Below are positions 53,463 to 62,015 of a DNA stretch of 64,000 bases, in pieces. The position numbers and the translations under genes are program-made. Origin of the DNA: Bin5 sp034422415 (GTDB lineage: Bacteria; Chloroflexota; Anaerolineae; Caldilineales; Caldilineaceae); assembly GCA_965202955.1 (NCBI GenBank), contig OZ241871.1:3348001-3412000 (forward strand). The letters run 5' to 3'. How positions within the stretch are numbered: position 1 is the stretch's first letter; each line of letters begins with the position of its first letter. The notes under the pieces are model-generated. The model was not told where the DNA came from and made no database searches. It worked only from the letters and a program-made list of their open reading frames with translations.

Positions 53463-53491
53463 ACATTAGCACGCGCAGTGGCTTACGTCAA
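53463..53491 (-). promoter_or_regulatory. Predicted promoter of glyA
   Basis: On the minus strand TTGACG (53491-53486), 17-base spacer, TAATGT (53468-53463). The transcript would start near 53456, 62 bases before the glyA ATG. Confidence 0.6.
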
Positions 53492-53492
53492 T

Positions 53493-53549
53493 TTCCCGGG
53501 GATATTCGGGAATCCCGATACTGTCAAATCCATCCCGGAATTCCCCGGG
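53493..53549. repeat. Cluster of inverted TTCCCG/CGGGAA-type half-sites next to the glyA -35
   Basis: TTCCCG (53493-53498) faces CGGGAA (53507-53512); TCGGGAATCCCGA (53506-53518) is a perfect interrupted palindrome; and the arms CCCGGGGATATTCGGGA (53495-53511) and TCCCGGAATTCCCCGGG (53533-53549) are near-complete inverted repeats. The cluster begins 2 bases upstream of the glyA -35. It could be a multi-site operator or a cruciform-forming element. Confidence 0.55.
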
Positions 53550-53839
53550 CGTGCCAATATTCGAAAGATCCGAATCAAGGCCGAACGATTACTTGTTTCT
53601 GCCCGCCCGACGCCACACCTCACCATGTCAAACGCCGTAGCCCCGTTTCAGGAATGCAACATCCCAGTAAGAACGAAGAATTGAAGACTGGACACTCGAG
53701 ATCGAGACTGCGGAGCCCAGCCGTTCTTGTGAGTGCCAAAACTGCCTATGATAGAATGGCGGCCATTGAACCGCACACAGTGCGACCGAACAGTCTGGAC
53801 TGCATGGTCTCGACCGGGGCTATGATTGAGGACTCAGCT

Positions 53840-54520
53840 ATGCGGCGTCGGCCGACACAAAGAATCGCCGAAAACGGGATCAAGACGGCGACTCTGAAAC
53901 GCTCTGCATCCCGGGCTTCGCTCCAGATTCGCTTGAAGATATGTGCGTTCCTGGCCGTCCCTTTGCTGACCTTCACGGCTTGTCGTCAGCACGATTTTAC
54001 CGCCACGGTTTTCGAGGAGGTGGAACCGGCTCCGCCGGTTTGGGGCCAGAATTACGACGGCTCACCTTTCGAACTCGTTCATCTCAAGGGTGGCCCTGTC
54101 CTTCTGTTTTTTGGCTACACCTTTTGCCCGGATGTATGCCCCCTGACAATGTTGGAACTGGCCGAGGCCAAACTCACCCTAGCCAGGAAAGCGCCCGCCC
54201 TCGCCGCCGGCTTGCAGCTCGTATTCGTCACGATCGACCCGCAGCGCGACAGCCTCGCCCGCATCGAGCCTTACGTCAAGGCCTTTCATCCTCAGTTTTT
54301 CGGCGTGCGCGTCTCGGAAACAGCGTTGGACGCGCTCAAGCTGGCCTATGGGCTATTTGTCGAACCCCCGGAAGGCAGCAGCATTGACGATGATTACTAT
54401 CTGCTTGACCATACCTCCCGAGTATTCCTCATCGACCGTGAAGGCAATTGGCTCGGGCTCTTCAGCGCCGAGGTGACTGCGGAGGAGCTGACCGCCGATC
54501 TGAAGGCCTTGCTGCGCTGA
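53840..54520 (+). CDS. SCO1/SenC-family copper chaperone for cytochrome oxidase
   Basis: A 226-residue thioredoxin-fold protein that delivers copper to the CuA site of CoxB. The copper ligands C96 and C100 (FCPDVCP) and H191 (LLDHTSRVFLID) are present, with FVTIDPQRDS between them. The N-terminus is basic, followed by a hydrophobic stretch ending LTFTAC48, so it is either a lipoprotein with an atypical lipobox or an anchored protein. GAGGA lies 8 bases before the ATG at 53840. It stands 33 kb from the cox genes it should serve. Confidence 0.92.
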   Translation: MRRRPTQRIAENGIKTATLKRSASRASLQIRLKICAFLAVPLLTFTACRQHDFTATVFEEVEPAPPVWGQNYDGSPFELVHLKGGPVLLFFGYTFCPDVCPLTMLELAEAKLTLARKAPALAAGLQLVFVTIDPQRDSLARIEPYVKAFHPQFFGVRVSETALDALKLAYGLFVEPPEGSSIDDDYYLLDHTSRVFLIDREGNWLGLFSAEVTAEELTADLKALLR

Positions 54521-54564
54521 GTGGCCCAGGCCATCCTTCCGGCCTTAGAACCAACCTACCATCC

Positions 54565-55173
54565 ATGCGAACTTTCATCGCGATCGAGATTCCACACGGA
54601 GTGAAACTGGGGTTGCGAGCCGAACAGCAGCGGTTGAGCGCCCTTTTGGAAAAGTACGAGCTCCCGCCCGTCTTGCGCTGGACGAACACCGACAATCTGC
54701 ATCTGACCCTGCGATTTCTGGGCGAGACGCAAGCGCAGCAGCGTCGGCATATTCAGGAAGGGCTGGCCCGGCTCGCAGCGGCCCGCCAGCCGTTTACGCT
54801 CTCGCTTTCCCGGCTCGGATGCTTTCGCTCTTGGAAAAACCTGCGCGTCTTGTGGGTGGGGATTGAAGGTGACGCGGTTGCCCTGCGAGCCTTGCAATCA
54901 GATGTTGAAGCCCTAGCCCGTCGATGCGGCTTTGACGCCGACAAACAGCCCTTTTTGCCTCATGTCACGCTAGCGCGTGCCAATCGTAATGCCCTGCGTT
55001 CAGCGCTCCATGCAGCGTCAGAGCAGTTGCAACGGGCAGCCGTAGAAGAAACGCCCCAGCTGGAATACAACTGGAGCGTGCGCGACCTCTACTTTATTCG
55101 CAGCGTGCTGGGAGGAGGTGGACCGCAATACTCCACTTTGGCCCGCTGTCCTCTGAATTTTGATTCGCAATAG
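54565..55173 (+). CDS. thpR: RNA 2',3'-cyclic phosphodiesterase (2'-5' RNA ligase family, ThpR)
   Basis: A 202-residue 2H phosphoesterase. The two catalytic HxTx motifs are NLHLTLRFLG (about 44-53) and HVTLAR (about 133-138). The N-terminus RTFIAIEIP is typical of the family, which hydrolyses 2',3'-cyclic phosphates and can ligate tRNA halves in vitro. The ATG at 54565 follows the SCO gene by 44 bases. It ends 2 bases before the stop of the convergent Amt-like gene. Confidence 0.93.
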   Translation: MRTFIAIEIPHGVKLGLRAEQQRLSALLEKYELPPVLRWTNTDNLHLTLRFLGETQAQQRRHIQEGLARLAAARQPFTLSLSRLGCFRSWKNLRVLWVGIEGDAVALRALQSDVEALARRCGFDADKQPFLPHVTLARANRNALRSALHAASEQLQRAAVEETPQLEYNWSVRDLYFIRSVLGGGGPQYSTLARCPLNFDSQ

Positions 55174-55175
55174 CA

Positions 55176-56675
55176 CTACGAAAAGCGTGATTCGTCCGCG
55201 GCCATCTCAGCGACTCTCGGCGCAGCCATCTCTTGCGCAATCGAAGCGCTTTCTCTTGGAGCCTGCGATGCCGCCTCTCTCCACGGACGGGGCTCTGCTC
55301 GTCGCGTCGGCTCTACGACCGGCGGCTGTTCGACCGCAGGCTCCACCTCACGCATCGCCCGCTCGATACCCTTGAACAAAAGGCCCAGCGGCGCGCAAAT
55401 AAGGCTCGCGCAGAAGAATCCCCATAAGCTCAGACCCGCGATGCCGATGATCTGTGCCTGGATCTGACCCGGAAAATCGCTCTGAAAGCCCTGGGCCGCC
55501 AACAGTCCCGTCACGCCCTGGCCCGTAACGCCAAGATAGCTCTCCGCTCCGATCTGCTGCCATCCCACGCCTGCCGCTCCGTCGGCGAAGATTCCAACGC
55601 TCAGCAGCCCGATCGCCGCCGGCAATCCCGTCGTGGCGACAACGCCGGCGCTGTCATCCAGGCGAAACACCCTGTTCAGTGTAAAAGTGATGAATGGTAC
55701 ACTTCCCCCTGCTAGCAGGCCGATCACCAGCGCAGCGGCAGGCCCCCCAAATGGGCCAACGGCCAATCCGGCAACCACGCCCGCCACCAGTCCTCGCGCA
55801 CTCATTCCAGGATCGTTTGTACCGCTAACGAACCACGTATAGAGAAGCGGAATGGTAACGCCCCCTGCTGCATAGAGCAGGCCGTTGACCGCCGTACGCA
55901 TCCCTGTGAACGGCTCGATTGCCAACTGCTGCACGGGGCTCGCCCACACCCATCCCAACACGCCGACCGTGACAAACAGTGCACCGATGACCGCCAGCAG
56001 CGGCAAGTGGACCGTCGGAAGTTCCGGGTCGGTTAGTGCCTGCGGCCTGCGGGCAGGAACCCAAACCAGCAGTGCAGCCAACGTTGCCGACGCAGCCACG
56101 AGAAAAACAGAACCGGCTCCCCCAAAATCGACCATCCCGTGCCCCAATCCGAGGTTCCGGCCCAATCCTCCCAGCCACCCGCCCCCCTGTATCCAATTCC
56201 CCGCCAGGGGATAGACAAACCCGCCGACCAGCAGCGCGACGACCAGGGTCGCCACCGTCGGCGCGCGGCCCCGAAGCGCCAAAACCGGCAGCATCGCCGC
56301 GGCCATCGCCCACGGCGCATGCGCCACAAACAGGCCAAGCGCGGCTGGAGTCGCCGCCGGCCCCGTCAGAAACCATCCCTCCAGACCCGCCGCAATCCAA
56401 CCGATTCCCCATCCCTCGGGAAGAGGAATCCATCCCCGCATCAGCCCGGTAAGCTCCGGATTCTCGCTGTAGAGAAATCCCACGCTTCCGAACTGAAACG
56501 CAAACCCCACTGCCCAGTATCCCACGCAGCCCAGGCAGAAAGCCGCCAGTCCACCTAGTGCCGCGTCCCATGCCCGCTGCGGTCGCAGGCCGCTCGCCGC
56601 AACCAGTAACAGGCCTGCGGGCACAAGAAAGGCAAGGCCGCTGGCTGTCAAATGCCAGAGATAGGAATCGTCCAT
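55176..56675 (-). CDS. Divergent ammonium transporter (Amt)-family protein without the twin histidines
   Basis: A 499-residue protein with about eleven membrane helices in the Amt layout and a 65-residue polar C-terminal tail. Landmarks are HGMVDFGGAGSVF (179-191), matching the Amt DFAGGTVVH box with D183 kept, and RLDDSAGVVATTGLPAAIG (338-355), matching DDSLDVFGVHGVGG. The two pore histidines are F191 and T349. No glnK/PII gene is adjacent. Ammonium transport is thus uncertain; it may conduct something else or act as a sensor. The ATG at 56675 is chosen over an upstream TTG; the promoter at 56730-56758 fits it. Confidence 0.8.
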   Translation of the reverse strand: MDDSYLWHLTASGLAFLVPAGLLLVAASGLRPQRAWDAALGGLAAFCLGCVGYWAVGFAFQFGSVGFLYSENPELTGLMRGWIPLPEGWGIGWIAAGLEGWFLTGPAATPAALGLFVAHAPWAMAAAMLPVLALRGRAPTVATLVVALLVGGFVYPLAGNWIQGGGWLGGLGRNLGLGHGMVDFGGAGSVFLVAASATLAALLVWVPARRPQALTDPELPTVHLPLLAVIGALFVTVGVLGWVWASPVQQLAIEPFTGMRTAVNGLLYAAGGVTIPLLYTWFVSGTNDPGMSARGLVAGVVAGLAVGPFGGPAAALVIGLLAGGSVPFITFTLNRVFRLDDSAGVVATTGLPAAIGLLSVGIFADGAAGVGWQQIGAESYLGVTGQGVTGLLAAQGFQSDFPGQIQAQIIGIAGLSLWGFFCASLICAPLGLLFKGIERAMREVEPAVEQPPVVEPTRRAEPRPWREAASQAPRESASIAQEMAAPRVAEMAADESRFS

Positions 56676-56729
56676 GAATCCGCTGTTCCCGCGTGCACCA
56701 ACTGAGATCAATCACGTAGAATTGAGCCT

Positions 56730-56758
56730 AGCATAGCAGAAGATCACAGACTGACCAA
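56730..56758 (-). promoter_or_regulatory. Predicted promoter of the Amt-like gene
   Basis: On the minus strand TTGGTC (56758-56753), 17-base spacer, TATGCT (56735-56730). The transcript would start near 56723, about 48 bases before the ATG at 56675. Confidence 0.5.
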
Positions 56759-56821
56759 AGTATTCCGGAGAATACCCCTCTGCCTCCGCTGCCGGCGGAA
56801 CCATTCCAGGCCCCCCTTTCG

Positions 56822-56850
56822 TTGATTCTCCATCGCCAAAGTGATACAAT
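56822..56850 (+). promoter_or_regulatory. Predicted promoter of mltG
   Basis: TTGATT (56822-56827), 17-base spacer, TACAAT (56845-56850). The -10 hexamer overlaps the upstream candidate ATG at 56849, which would make that start untranslatable from this promoter. Confidence 0.55.
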
Positions 56851-56914
56851 GGCCACTGCGTCCGACTCGTATGGCACAGTCAACCAGGAAGCTAGGCTTC
56901 ATGGGCATGAAATC

Positions 56915-58165
56915 GTGTCAAAGCAAGCGATCATTCGCCACAAGAAAAGACAGAATAGGTGGGAATCGACACTCTTCAATCTGATAAGGGCCGGTTTCCT
57001 GGTCTTGGTCCTTGCCGTTCTCTGGGGCGTTTTCAGCGTGGCGCACGCCCACTTGACCGAACAGTTCCTGGCAGTCGAGCAGCAGTCCGAAGCCCTTATC
57101 GATCCCGACCGAGGTGAGGACGCGCTGACCCCGGAAAACATAGAGGCCCAGGTCCTGGCCTGGAACCTGCGCTTGAATGAGGATCAACTTCAGATTCCCG
57201 CCGGAACTGATCCCCGCCCCCGTCCATTCACAATCAATCTCGGCGAACCAGCACGCTTTATCTCCGCCCGTCTCGCCGCCGCCGGTTTCATTCGCGACGC
57301 TGAACTCTTCAATCTCTACCTGCGCGTGAATGGCCTCGACCGCAACATCGAAGCAGGCAATTTCATGCTTGCTGATTCGATGACCATCCCGGAAATCGCA
57401 CAAGAGTTGCAACAAGCCCGCTTTGAAGAGGTCGTCGTTACCATCCCCGAAGGCTTCCGCGCCGAGGAAATCGCCGAGCGCCTGGCCGAAAACTTCGTGA
57501 TTGACAGCGAGCGCTTCCTCACAGCCGTCAACCAGCCCCAGGGCCTCAGCATCTTTTCGCAATACGACTTCCTCCAGAAGCTCCCGAACGGCGCGTCGCT
57601 CGAAGGCTACCTCTTTCCCGATACCTATAGATTCCCCGTCAATGTCAATGGGCCCGAAGTCGTGCTCGCCTCTATGCTGGATAATTTCGAAAACCGCGTC
57701 GGTACCGAGGGCCTCATCGGTGGCAGCAGCGGCCTCAGTGACTACAATCTGATCACCTTGGCCTCAATCGTCGAAAGAGAGGCCGTTCAGGAGGACGAAC
57801 GTTCGCTGATTGCCAGCGTCTATCTCAATCGGCTCAACAGTGCATGCCCCGATGTGGGAGGCCGCTACCTTCAGGCCGACCCGACCGTCCAATATGCAAA
57901 AGGCGCGACCGGCAACTGGTGGTGGAAGCCGCAAACCATCGAAGAGTACGCACAGGTACAGAGCTCCTACAATACCTACCTCCATCCGGGGCTTCCGCCC
58001 GGCCCCATCGCCAGCCCCGGCCTGCTCGCAATCGATGCGACCAGGAATCCTGACCAGACGGTCTACTGCTTTTTCCTTGCCACCGGCGAAGACGGTCGCC
58101 ACGTCTTTGCGCAAACACTGGCAGAGCATGAGCGAAACCTTTCCATCTACGGCTACCAGCCCTAG
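56915..58165 (+). CDS. mltG: Endolytic murein transglycosylase MltG (YceG-like)
   Basis: A 416-residue inner-membrane protein that cleaves nascent glycan strands during peptidoglycan synthesis. A basic N-terminus and one membrane helix (about 34-54) precede a LysM-like region and the YceG domain with VVVTIPEGFRAEEIAERLA, SLEGYLFPDTYRF, the catalytic Glu287 in TLASIVEREAV, RLQADPTVQYA-type YLQADPTVQYAKGA, and NTYLHPGLPPGPIASPG. GTG 56915 is chosen because the promoter at 56822-56850 overlaps the in-frame ATG at 56849, but that ATG (438 residues) remains possible and neither start has a good Shine-Dalgarno. Confidence 0.9.
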   Translation: MSKQAIIRHKKRQNRWESTLFNLIRAGFLVLVLAVLWGVFSVAHAHLTEQFLAVEQQSEALIDPDRGEDALTPENIEAQVLAWNLRLNEDQLQIPAGTDPRPRPFTINLGEPARFISARLAAAGFIRDAELFNLYLRVNGLDRNIEAGNFMLADSMTIPEIAQELQQARFEEVVVTIPEGFRAEEIAERLAENFVIDSERFLTAVNQPQGLSIFSQYDFLQKLPNGASLEGYLFPDTYRFPVNVNGPEVVLASMLDNFENRVGTEGLIGGSSGLSDYNLITLASIVEREAVQEDERSLIASVYLNRLNSACPDVGGRYLQADPTVQYAKGATGNWWWKPQTIEEYAQVQSSYNTYLHPGLPPGPIASPGLLAIDATRNPDQTVYCFFLATGEDGRHVFAQTLAEHERNLSIYGYQP

Positions 58166-58193
58166 ATTGGGAGCCCCAAACGGCGGTAGATAG

Positions 58194-59216
58194 TTGCTGA
58201 ACGATCCCGGCCGCCATCTGCTGCGGCGATTGAACAAGATAGTCTCGTCCTCCTCAACTGCCCCGACCCCGCCAGCCGGCAGTTCAAGCGCAGCCAAACC
58301 GGCCTGCGTCGCCACAGTCTGCTCTTGCTTTGTCTTCAGCCTGCTGCTTTCTGCCTGCACCTCCACCCGCCCCGTCGTGAAGATCGGTCTCCTGGCGCCC
58401 TTCGAAGGGCTATACCGCCAAAGCGGATATGAAGCGTTGGCGGCAATGCGCGCCGCCCTGGCAGACCATCAGCCGTCCGACGTCGACGTCTTGCCGCTCG
58501 CTCTTGACACCTCCGCCGACCCGGAACAAGCCCGTCGCGCTGCCGCCAAACTTTTGCGAGATGACAGCGTCGTTGCCGTAATAGGCCCTCTGCAGTCGCC
58601 GCAGGTTGGCGCAGTCTCAGAACTCATCGCCGGCTCCGAAGTCGACTGGCATCTTCCACTTGCCCCGCGACCGCCGGACGATGAACAGGCCCTCCTCGCG
58701 GCCATACTGGCACAGATCGATGGCCTTCACATTGTGCAAGCCGGCCCCGATGCCCGCTGGTCCACCCCAACCGTTGACAAAGGATCAGCCGTCACCGCCC
58801 ATGACACTTCGACTGCCCCGCTGGATGGTGTACTCTGGTGGGGCGGCGCCCACGAAGGCGCGGCCTTTCTGGCCCGCCTTCGTACACACAATCCTATCGT
58901 CCCTTTCTGGACGACAGGCATCGGCGGCGATCCGGTCTTCTTTCTCCTGTTGTCGGAATATCTGGATGAGGAAACGCTCGGCCCAGTCTATTGGGGAATC
59001 GCCCTCGATGGGAGCATCAGTGAAGAACAGTTCTTGGAGTGGACCGCTGACCATCAGCCGTCATCGCCCGCTGCTTTTGCCGTCTACCTGGCCACGCAAC
59101 TCGCCCTAGAACAGATCGCCGGCATCGCAAGGCCGTCAGCCGCGCCGAAGCTCGCGGTCTTTGAGCTTGATTACGAAGGAAACAGCCATCTGGTAGAATT
59201 CGTCCTGTTCCCTTGA
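58194..59216 (+). CDS. Lipoprotein with type 1 periplasmic-binding (Leu/Ile/Val-binding-like) fold
   Basis: A 340-residue predicted lipoprotein. The hydrophobic segment VCSCFVFSLLLSAC ends in the lipobox LSAC (C55). After it, VKIGLLAPFEGLYRQSGYEALAAMRAALAD and VVAVIGPLQSPQVGAVSELI match the first lobe of branched-chain amino-acid-type binding proteins. The ligand-binding region is short and divergent, and no ABC permease or ATPase genes are adjacent, so transport is not shown; it could be a receptor or cell-envelope factor. The start is TTG, with no better codon nearby, and is uncertain. It lies 28 bases after mltG. Confidence 0.72.
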   Translation: MLNDPGRHLLRRLNKIVSSSSTAPTPPAGSSSAAKPACVATVCSCFVFSLLLSACTSTRPVVKIGLLAPFEGLYRQSGYEALAAMRAALADHQPSDVDVLPLALDTSADPEQARRAAAKLLRDDSVVAVIGPLQSPQVGAVSELIAGSEVDWHLPLAPRPPDDEQALLAAILAQIDGLHIVQAGPDARWSTPTVDKGSAVTAHDTSTAPLDGVLWWGGAHEGAAFLARLRTHNPIVPFWTTGIGGDPVFFLLLSEYLDEETLGPVYWGIALDGSISEEQFLEWTADHQPSSPAAFAVYLATQLALEQIAGIARPSAAPKLAVFELDYEGNSHLVEFVLFP

Positions 59217-59281
59217 TTCCTGCCGGGTCCGTGCAGCTACTTGACCCGCCTGGCCCCCAATCTGCGGGCGAAGAGTTCACA

Positions 59282-60490
59282 ATGCGTCTTCTCGTAGTCT
59301 CCTGGGAGTATCCACCAAATGTCGTCGGCGGCATCGGGAAGCATGTTGCCGAGTCTGTTCAGGCCTTTGTCGACATCGCCGCCCAAGACAACGCACCCTT
59401 CCACCTGGACCTGTTGACCCCCCTCAGCGGCTACGCGCCCGAAACCGAACACCTCTCCGACAATGTGACTATCCATCGTGTCGAAACGCCCTCCGTCAAT
59501 CCTCTTGATCTCTTCAATAGCGTCATCGACAACAATCGTTATCTCGAGGCAAAAGCCCGCGAACTGCACAACCATGAACCCTACGATCTCGTCCACGTCC
59601 ACGAATGGCTGACCGCCTCCGCCGGCATCGAGCTGAAGCACGACTGGAGAGTCCCCCTCATTGTCACGATCCATGCCACCGAACGCGGCCGGCACCACTC
59701 CCACGTACCCAACGAGACCAGCCACCGGATCAACCAGCTCGAGTGGCAGGTCTGCTACGAAGCCTGGCGGATTATCGTTTGCAGTGCCTACATGGCCGGT
59801 GAACTGGGCCGCTACTTTGACGTGCCCCTCGACAAAGTCACGCTCATCCCCAACGGAGTTGATATCGCGCCCTTTCGGGCCTGCTCAGAAGAGCGCGTCC
59901 AGGAATTACGCGACCGTTACGCGCCCTACGGCGAAAAACTGCTCTTTTTTATCGGACGAATCACCCCCGAAAAAGGCGTGCAGGTCCTGCTGCGCGCGCT
60001 CCCCTCTTTGCGCTGGAAATACCCTGACCTGCGCCTGCTCGTGGCCGGCAAAAACAGCGAACAGATGCAGCCTCTCGTCGATGAGCTGCACATCGGAGAC
60101 GCCGTGGAACTGCTGGGATTTATCGACAGCGAGACCCGAAACTGCCTCTATCGCGCCGTCGACGCAGCCGTTTTCCCCAGCCTCTATGAACCGTTTGGCA
60201 TCGTCGCCCTCGAGGCCATGGCCGCCGGCTGTAACGTGATCGCCAGCGATGTCGGCGGACTGGGCGAAGTCGTCGATCACCACCGCACCGGCCTTACCGC
60301 TGTCGCCGATGACCCCAACAGCATCGTCTGGGCAGTCGATCAACTCTTTTCCGACCCCGTCCAGGCCCAGGCGATGCGGGCGCGCGGGCTCCAGGAGGTC
60401 ATTCGATCCTACGACTGGCGCATCATCGCCGCCTCAACCTTGGATACCTACAAGGCTGTGCTCGCCCAGAGACAGGACCTCAGCTGGTAA
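59282..60490 (+). CDS. GT4-family glycosyltransferase (glycogen-synthase-like / GT-B)
   Basis: A 402-residue GT-B enzyme. The N-terminal acceptor lobe begins MRLLVVSWEYPPNVVGGIGKHV with the glycine loop, followed by LVHVHEW and THIP-type TIHATERGR. The donor lobe has IPNGVDIAPF, LLFFIGRITPEKGVQVLL and the E-x7-E motif in YEPFGIVALEAMAAGCNVIASDVGG. It probably uses a nucleotide sugar for a glucan, glycolipid or surface glycan. GAAGAG precedes the ATG at 59282. It follows the lipoprotein gene by 65 bases and overlaps the convergent phosphorylase gene by 11 bases. Confidence 0.92.
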   Translation: MRLLVVSWEYPPNVVGGIGKHVAESVQAFVDIAAQDNAPFHLDLLTPLSGYAPETEHLSDNVTIHRVETPSVNPLDLFNSVIDNNRYLEAKARELHNHEPYDLVHVHEWLTASAGIELKHDWRVPLIVTIHATERGRHHSHVPNETSHRINQLEWQVCYEAWRIIVCSAYMAGELGRYFDVPLDKVTLIPNGVDIAPFRACSEERVQELRDRYAPYGEKLLFFIGRITPEKGVQVLLRALPSLRWKYPDLRLLVAGKNSEQMQPLVDELHIGDAVELLGFIDSETRNCLYRAVDAAVFPSLYEPFGIVALEAMAAGCNVIASDVGGLGEVVDHHRTGLTAVADDPNSIVWAVDQLFSDPVQAQAMRARGLQEVIRSYDWRIIAASTLDTYKAVLAQRQDLSW

Positions 60491-61856
60491 TTCGTTCCAG
60501 TACAATGGGCGCTCCGAACGAACCGGGCTCGCCTTCCGCGGAACCCTCCACATCTTCGGCAATCGTGTACGCCTGCCTTAGCTGAGCGGCCGCTATTTTG
60601 GCAGACTCACCGTCCGCAGCATGCACGGTAAGCAGCAGATCCCCGTCTCCGACCTGCTCTCCCACCTTGGCCGCCGCGACCACGCCCACTCTGTGGTCGA
60701 TAGCGTCTCCCTTCTTTTGCCTACCCCCGCCCAACCCCACAACCGCCATTCCGACTGCCCGTGCATCCAGAGCACGAATGACGCCCTCCCGCTCTGCCCG
60801 CACCTCCAGCTGGACAGGTGCGGCCGCCAACCGCTCCGGATCAACCACGCTTTCTTCTTCGCCGCCTTGGGCAACCACAAATTCAACAAACTTGGCGAAC
60901 GCTCCGCCAGAATCGATGACCCTTTTCACCCTGTCGCCGGCTGCAGCCAGAGCGGCCTCTTTCCCACTCGCGTCTTGCAGCCTTCGCAACGTCGCATCAC
61001 CCAGCAAAAGCATCTCAATCGCCACTGCCTCAGTCAAATCCTGGAAGTCTTGCGGCCCTCTGCCGTGAAGCGTGTCAATCGCTTCACGCACCTCCAGGAT
61101 GTTGCCCACTGCCTGCCCCAATGGCTGCTCCATCGCCGTTATCAGCGCCGTCACCCCGCGACCTGCGTCGCGACCGATCGAGACCATCAGCTGGGCCAGT
61201 TCCCTGGCCAGCGATCGCGTTTCCATGAACGCCCCGCGTCCGCACTTTACGTCCAGCACGATGCCGTCAGCGCCGGCCGCCAGCTTCTTGCTCATAATGC
61301 TCCCGGCGATCAACGGCAAGCTGGGGACCGTGCCAGTGACGTCCCGCAACGCGTAGAGCCGTTGGTCCGCAGGTGCTAGCGTAGCCGTCTGCGCTGCCAC
61401 CACCAGTCCTACTTCCCGCAATTGGCGCCGGAACTGCGCCATGCTCAAGCTCGCGCTCCAGCCAGGTATGCCCTCCAGCTTGTCGATGGTGCCCCCTGAA
61501 AAGCTGAGGCCCCGCCCGCTCATCTTCCCCACCGGCAGCCCGCACGCCGCCACAATCGGCCCCACGGCCAGCGTCGTCTTGTCACCCACGCCTCCGCTCG
61601 AGTGTTTGTCTACGATCAGCTGCCCGGCCGGCGCAAGCCCTTGCAGGTCCAGCGTCTCACCGCTCGCGGCCATCGCCTGCGTCAGTGCCGTCGCCTCGGC
61701 AGCAGTCATCCCCTGAAAATAGACCGCCATCGCCCACGCGGCGAGCTGATAGTCCGGAATCTTCTCCTCTACAACCCCGTCCATCAGGAATCGCAGCTCG
61801 TCCCTGCTGTGCTCTCTGCCATCCCGCTTCTTTGTTATCAGATCGACTACGTTCAT
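60480..61856 (-). CDS. Pyrimidine-nucleoside (thymidine) phosphorylase
   Basis: A 458-residue dimeric salvage enzyme of the DeoA/Pdp family that splits thymidine or uridine with phosphate. Motifs are KRDGREHSRDELRFLMDG at the start, VDKHSSGGVGDKTTLAV (about 83-99, phosphate loop), KMSGRGLSFSGGTIDKLE and VLDVKCGRGAFM. The ATG at 61856 is chosen because the family begins there; the frame runs upstream to 61946 without similarity and into the trmFO promoter region. Thymidine and pyrimidine-nucleoside types cannot be separated by eye, so no symbol is given. Confidence 0.93.
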   Translation of the reverse strand: MNVVDLITKKRDGREHSRDELRFLMDGVVEEKIPDYQLAAWAMAVYFQGMTAAEATALTQAMAASGETLDLQGLAPAGQLIVDKHSSGGVGDKTTLAVGPIVAACGLPVGKMSGRGLSFSGGTIDKLEGIPGWSASLSMAQFRRQLREVGLVVAAQTATLAPADQRLYALRDVTGTVPSLPLIAGSIMSKKLAAGADGIVLDVKCGRGAFMETRSLARELAQLMVSIGRDAGRGVTALITAMEQPLGQAVGNILEVREAIDTLHGRGPQDFQDLTEAVAIEMLLLGDATLRRLQDASGKEAALAAAGDRVKRVIDSGGAFAKFVEFVVAQGGEEESVVDPERLAAAPVQLEVRAEREGVIRALDARAVGMAVVGLGGGRQKKGDAIDHRVGVVAAAKVGEQVGDGDLLLTVHAADGESAKIAAAQLRQAYTIAEDVEGSAEGEPGSFGAPIVLERITS

Positions 61857-61866
61857 ATCCGATTTC

Positions 61867-61895
61867 TTGGGCGCACTCCCTGTCAATGGTACACT
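61867..61895 (+). promoter_or_regulatory. Predicted promoter of trmFO
   Basis: TTGGGC (61867-61872), 17-base spacer, TACACT (61890-61895). Transcript start near 61902, about 114 bases before the trmFO ATG. Confidence 0.45.
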
Positions 61896-62015
61896 TTCAT
61901 CTGTTTCGGTGGTCCGCCTGGACGCTTGCCGGCAGATAGGGTCCACGGCGGTGCCTCTCGGTGGCCGGCAGCCATGCAGTCACTTTTGCCTGAAACTTTC
62001 GGTCGGGGGTGTCAA

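Larger units (their letters stand above)
53395..53839. other. Divergent intergenic region glyA / SCO gene
   Basis: It holds the glyA promoter, a cluster of inverted half-sites (53493-53549) and about 290 further bases before the SCO ATG. An in-frame extension of the SCO frame to 53654 exists but has no family similarity. A TAGAAT near 53752 with TTGTGA 19 bases upstream is a weak rightward promoter candidate. Confidence 0.45.

Noticed and set aside
53840..54520. Second cytochrome oxidase locus near the SCO gene
   Set aside because: No oxidase subunit genes lie within several kilobases; the SCO gene appears isolated between glyA and thpR.
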